A stretch of 10,920 bases of DNA from Parcubacteria group bacterium CG11_big_fil_rev_8_21_14_0_20_39_22. GTDB taxonomy: Bacteria > Patescibacteriota > Minisyncoccia > Phycocordibacterales > GCA-002787175. The stretch's first letter is position 1. Each line of letters begins with the position of its first letter. The notes under the pieces were generated by a model. That model was not told the DNA's origin and did not search any database. It worked only from the letters and a program-made list of their open reading frames with translations. Below are positions 10,849 through 10,920 of the stretch, one piece after another. The stretch covers positions 1-10,920 of the forward strand of contig PCWC01000105.1 of the NCBI GenBank assembly GCA_002787175.1, written 5' to 3'. A program made the position numbers and the translations under genes.

Positions 10849-10905
10849 TCTCCCTTTCTTAAAGGGAGCACCCAGCACTTTCGGAAAGTGCTGGGGAGGG
10901 ATTTT
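10849..10905. repeat. Dispersed double-hairpin repeat, copy 2
   Basis: CTCCCTTT-CTT-AAAGGGAG (8-bp stem) is followed by CACCC, then a perfect hairpin CCCAGCACTTT-CGG-AAAGTGCTGGG (10871-10895), then GGAGGGATTTTCTCTC. The order and both ends match 4361-4412 while the middle is replaced by a different stem. The T-rich end could terminate rightward transcripts. Confidence 0.65.
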
Positions 10906-10920
10906 CTCTCTTTTCTCTCC

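Overview
The window looks like a chromosomal stretch from a Candidate Phyla Radiation (Patescibacteria) bacterium, most likely in or near Parcubacteria. This rests on gene style and is not proven. The genes are compact and single-copy, coding DNA is moderately AT-rich, Shine-Dalgarno sites are nearly absent, and there is a stand-alone ComEC-type metallo-hydrolase, a short site-2-type protease and a membrane-anchored amidase with a peptidoglycan-binding tail. The intergenic DNA is filled with short hairpin repeats. TGA ends two solid genes (the metallo-hydrolase and the amidase), so code 11 fits and code 25 does not.

Layout. 1-339: a hairpin at the left edge, then a five-repeat, four-spacer CRISPR array. 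Read on the minus strand, its 36-bp repeat is type II-C-like and ends in a perfect extended -10 promoter. 333-710 (-): a Ser/Thr-rich orphan ORF whose last Leu codon and stop lie inside the last repeat. 776-1591 (+): histidine phosphatase, ended by a 36-bp perfect palindrome. 1840-2439 (-): Fe/Mn superoxide dismutase. 2724-3590 (+): membrane-anchored ComEC-like metallo-beta-lactamase-fold protein. 4002-4244 (-): ribosomal protein bL28. 4481-5101 (+): M50 membrane protease. 5506-9041 (+): a str-type cluster, rpsL-rpsG-fusA, interrupted before fusA by a broken second copy of the fusA start. 9509-10738 (+): N-acetylmuramoyl-L-alanine amidase. 10739-10920: hairpins and a dispersed repeat.

The genes are housekeeping (translation: S12, S7, EF-G, bL28) and envelope/stress functions (SOD, intramembrane protease, wall amidase, possible DNA-processing hydrolase). 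The most unusual material lies between the genes: a CRISPR array with promoters built into its repeats, a partial duplication of the fusA initiation region, quasi-repeats with a 7-nt period in nearly every spacer, and several families of diverged hairpin repeats. No cas gene, tRNA or rRNA is visible; any cas9/cas1/cas2/tracrRNA would have to lie left of position 1 or elsewhere.
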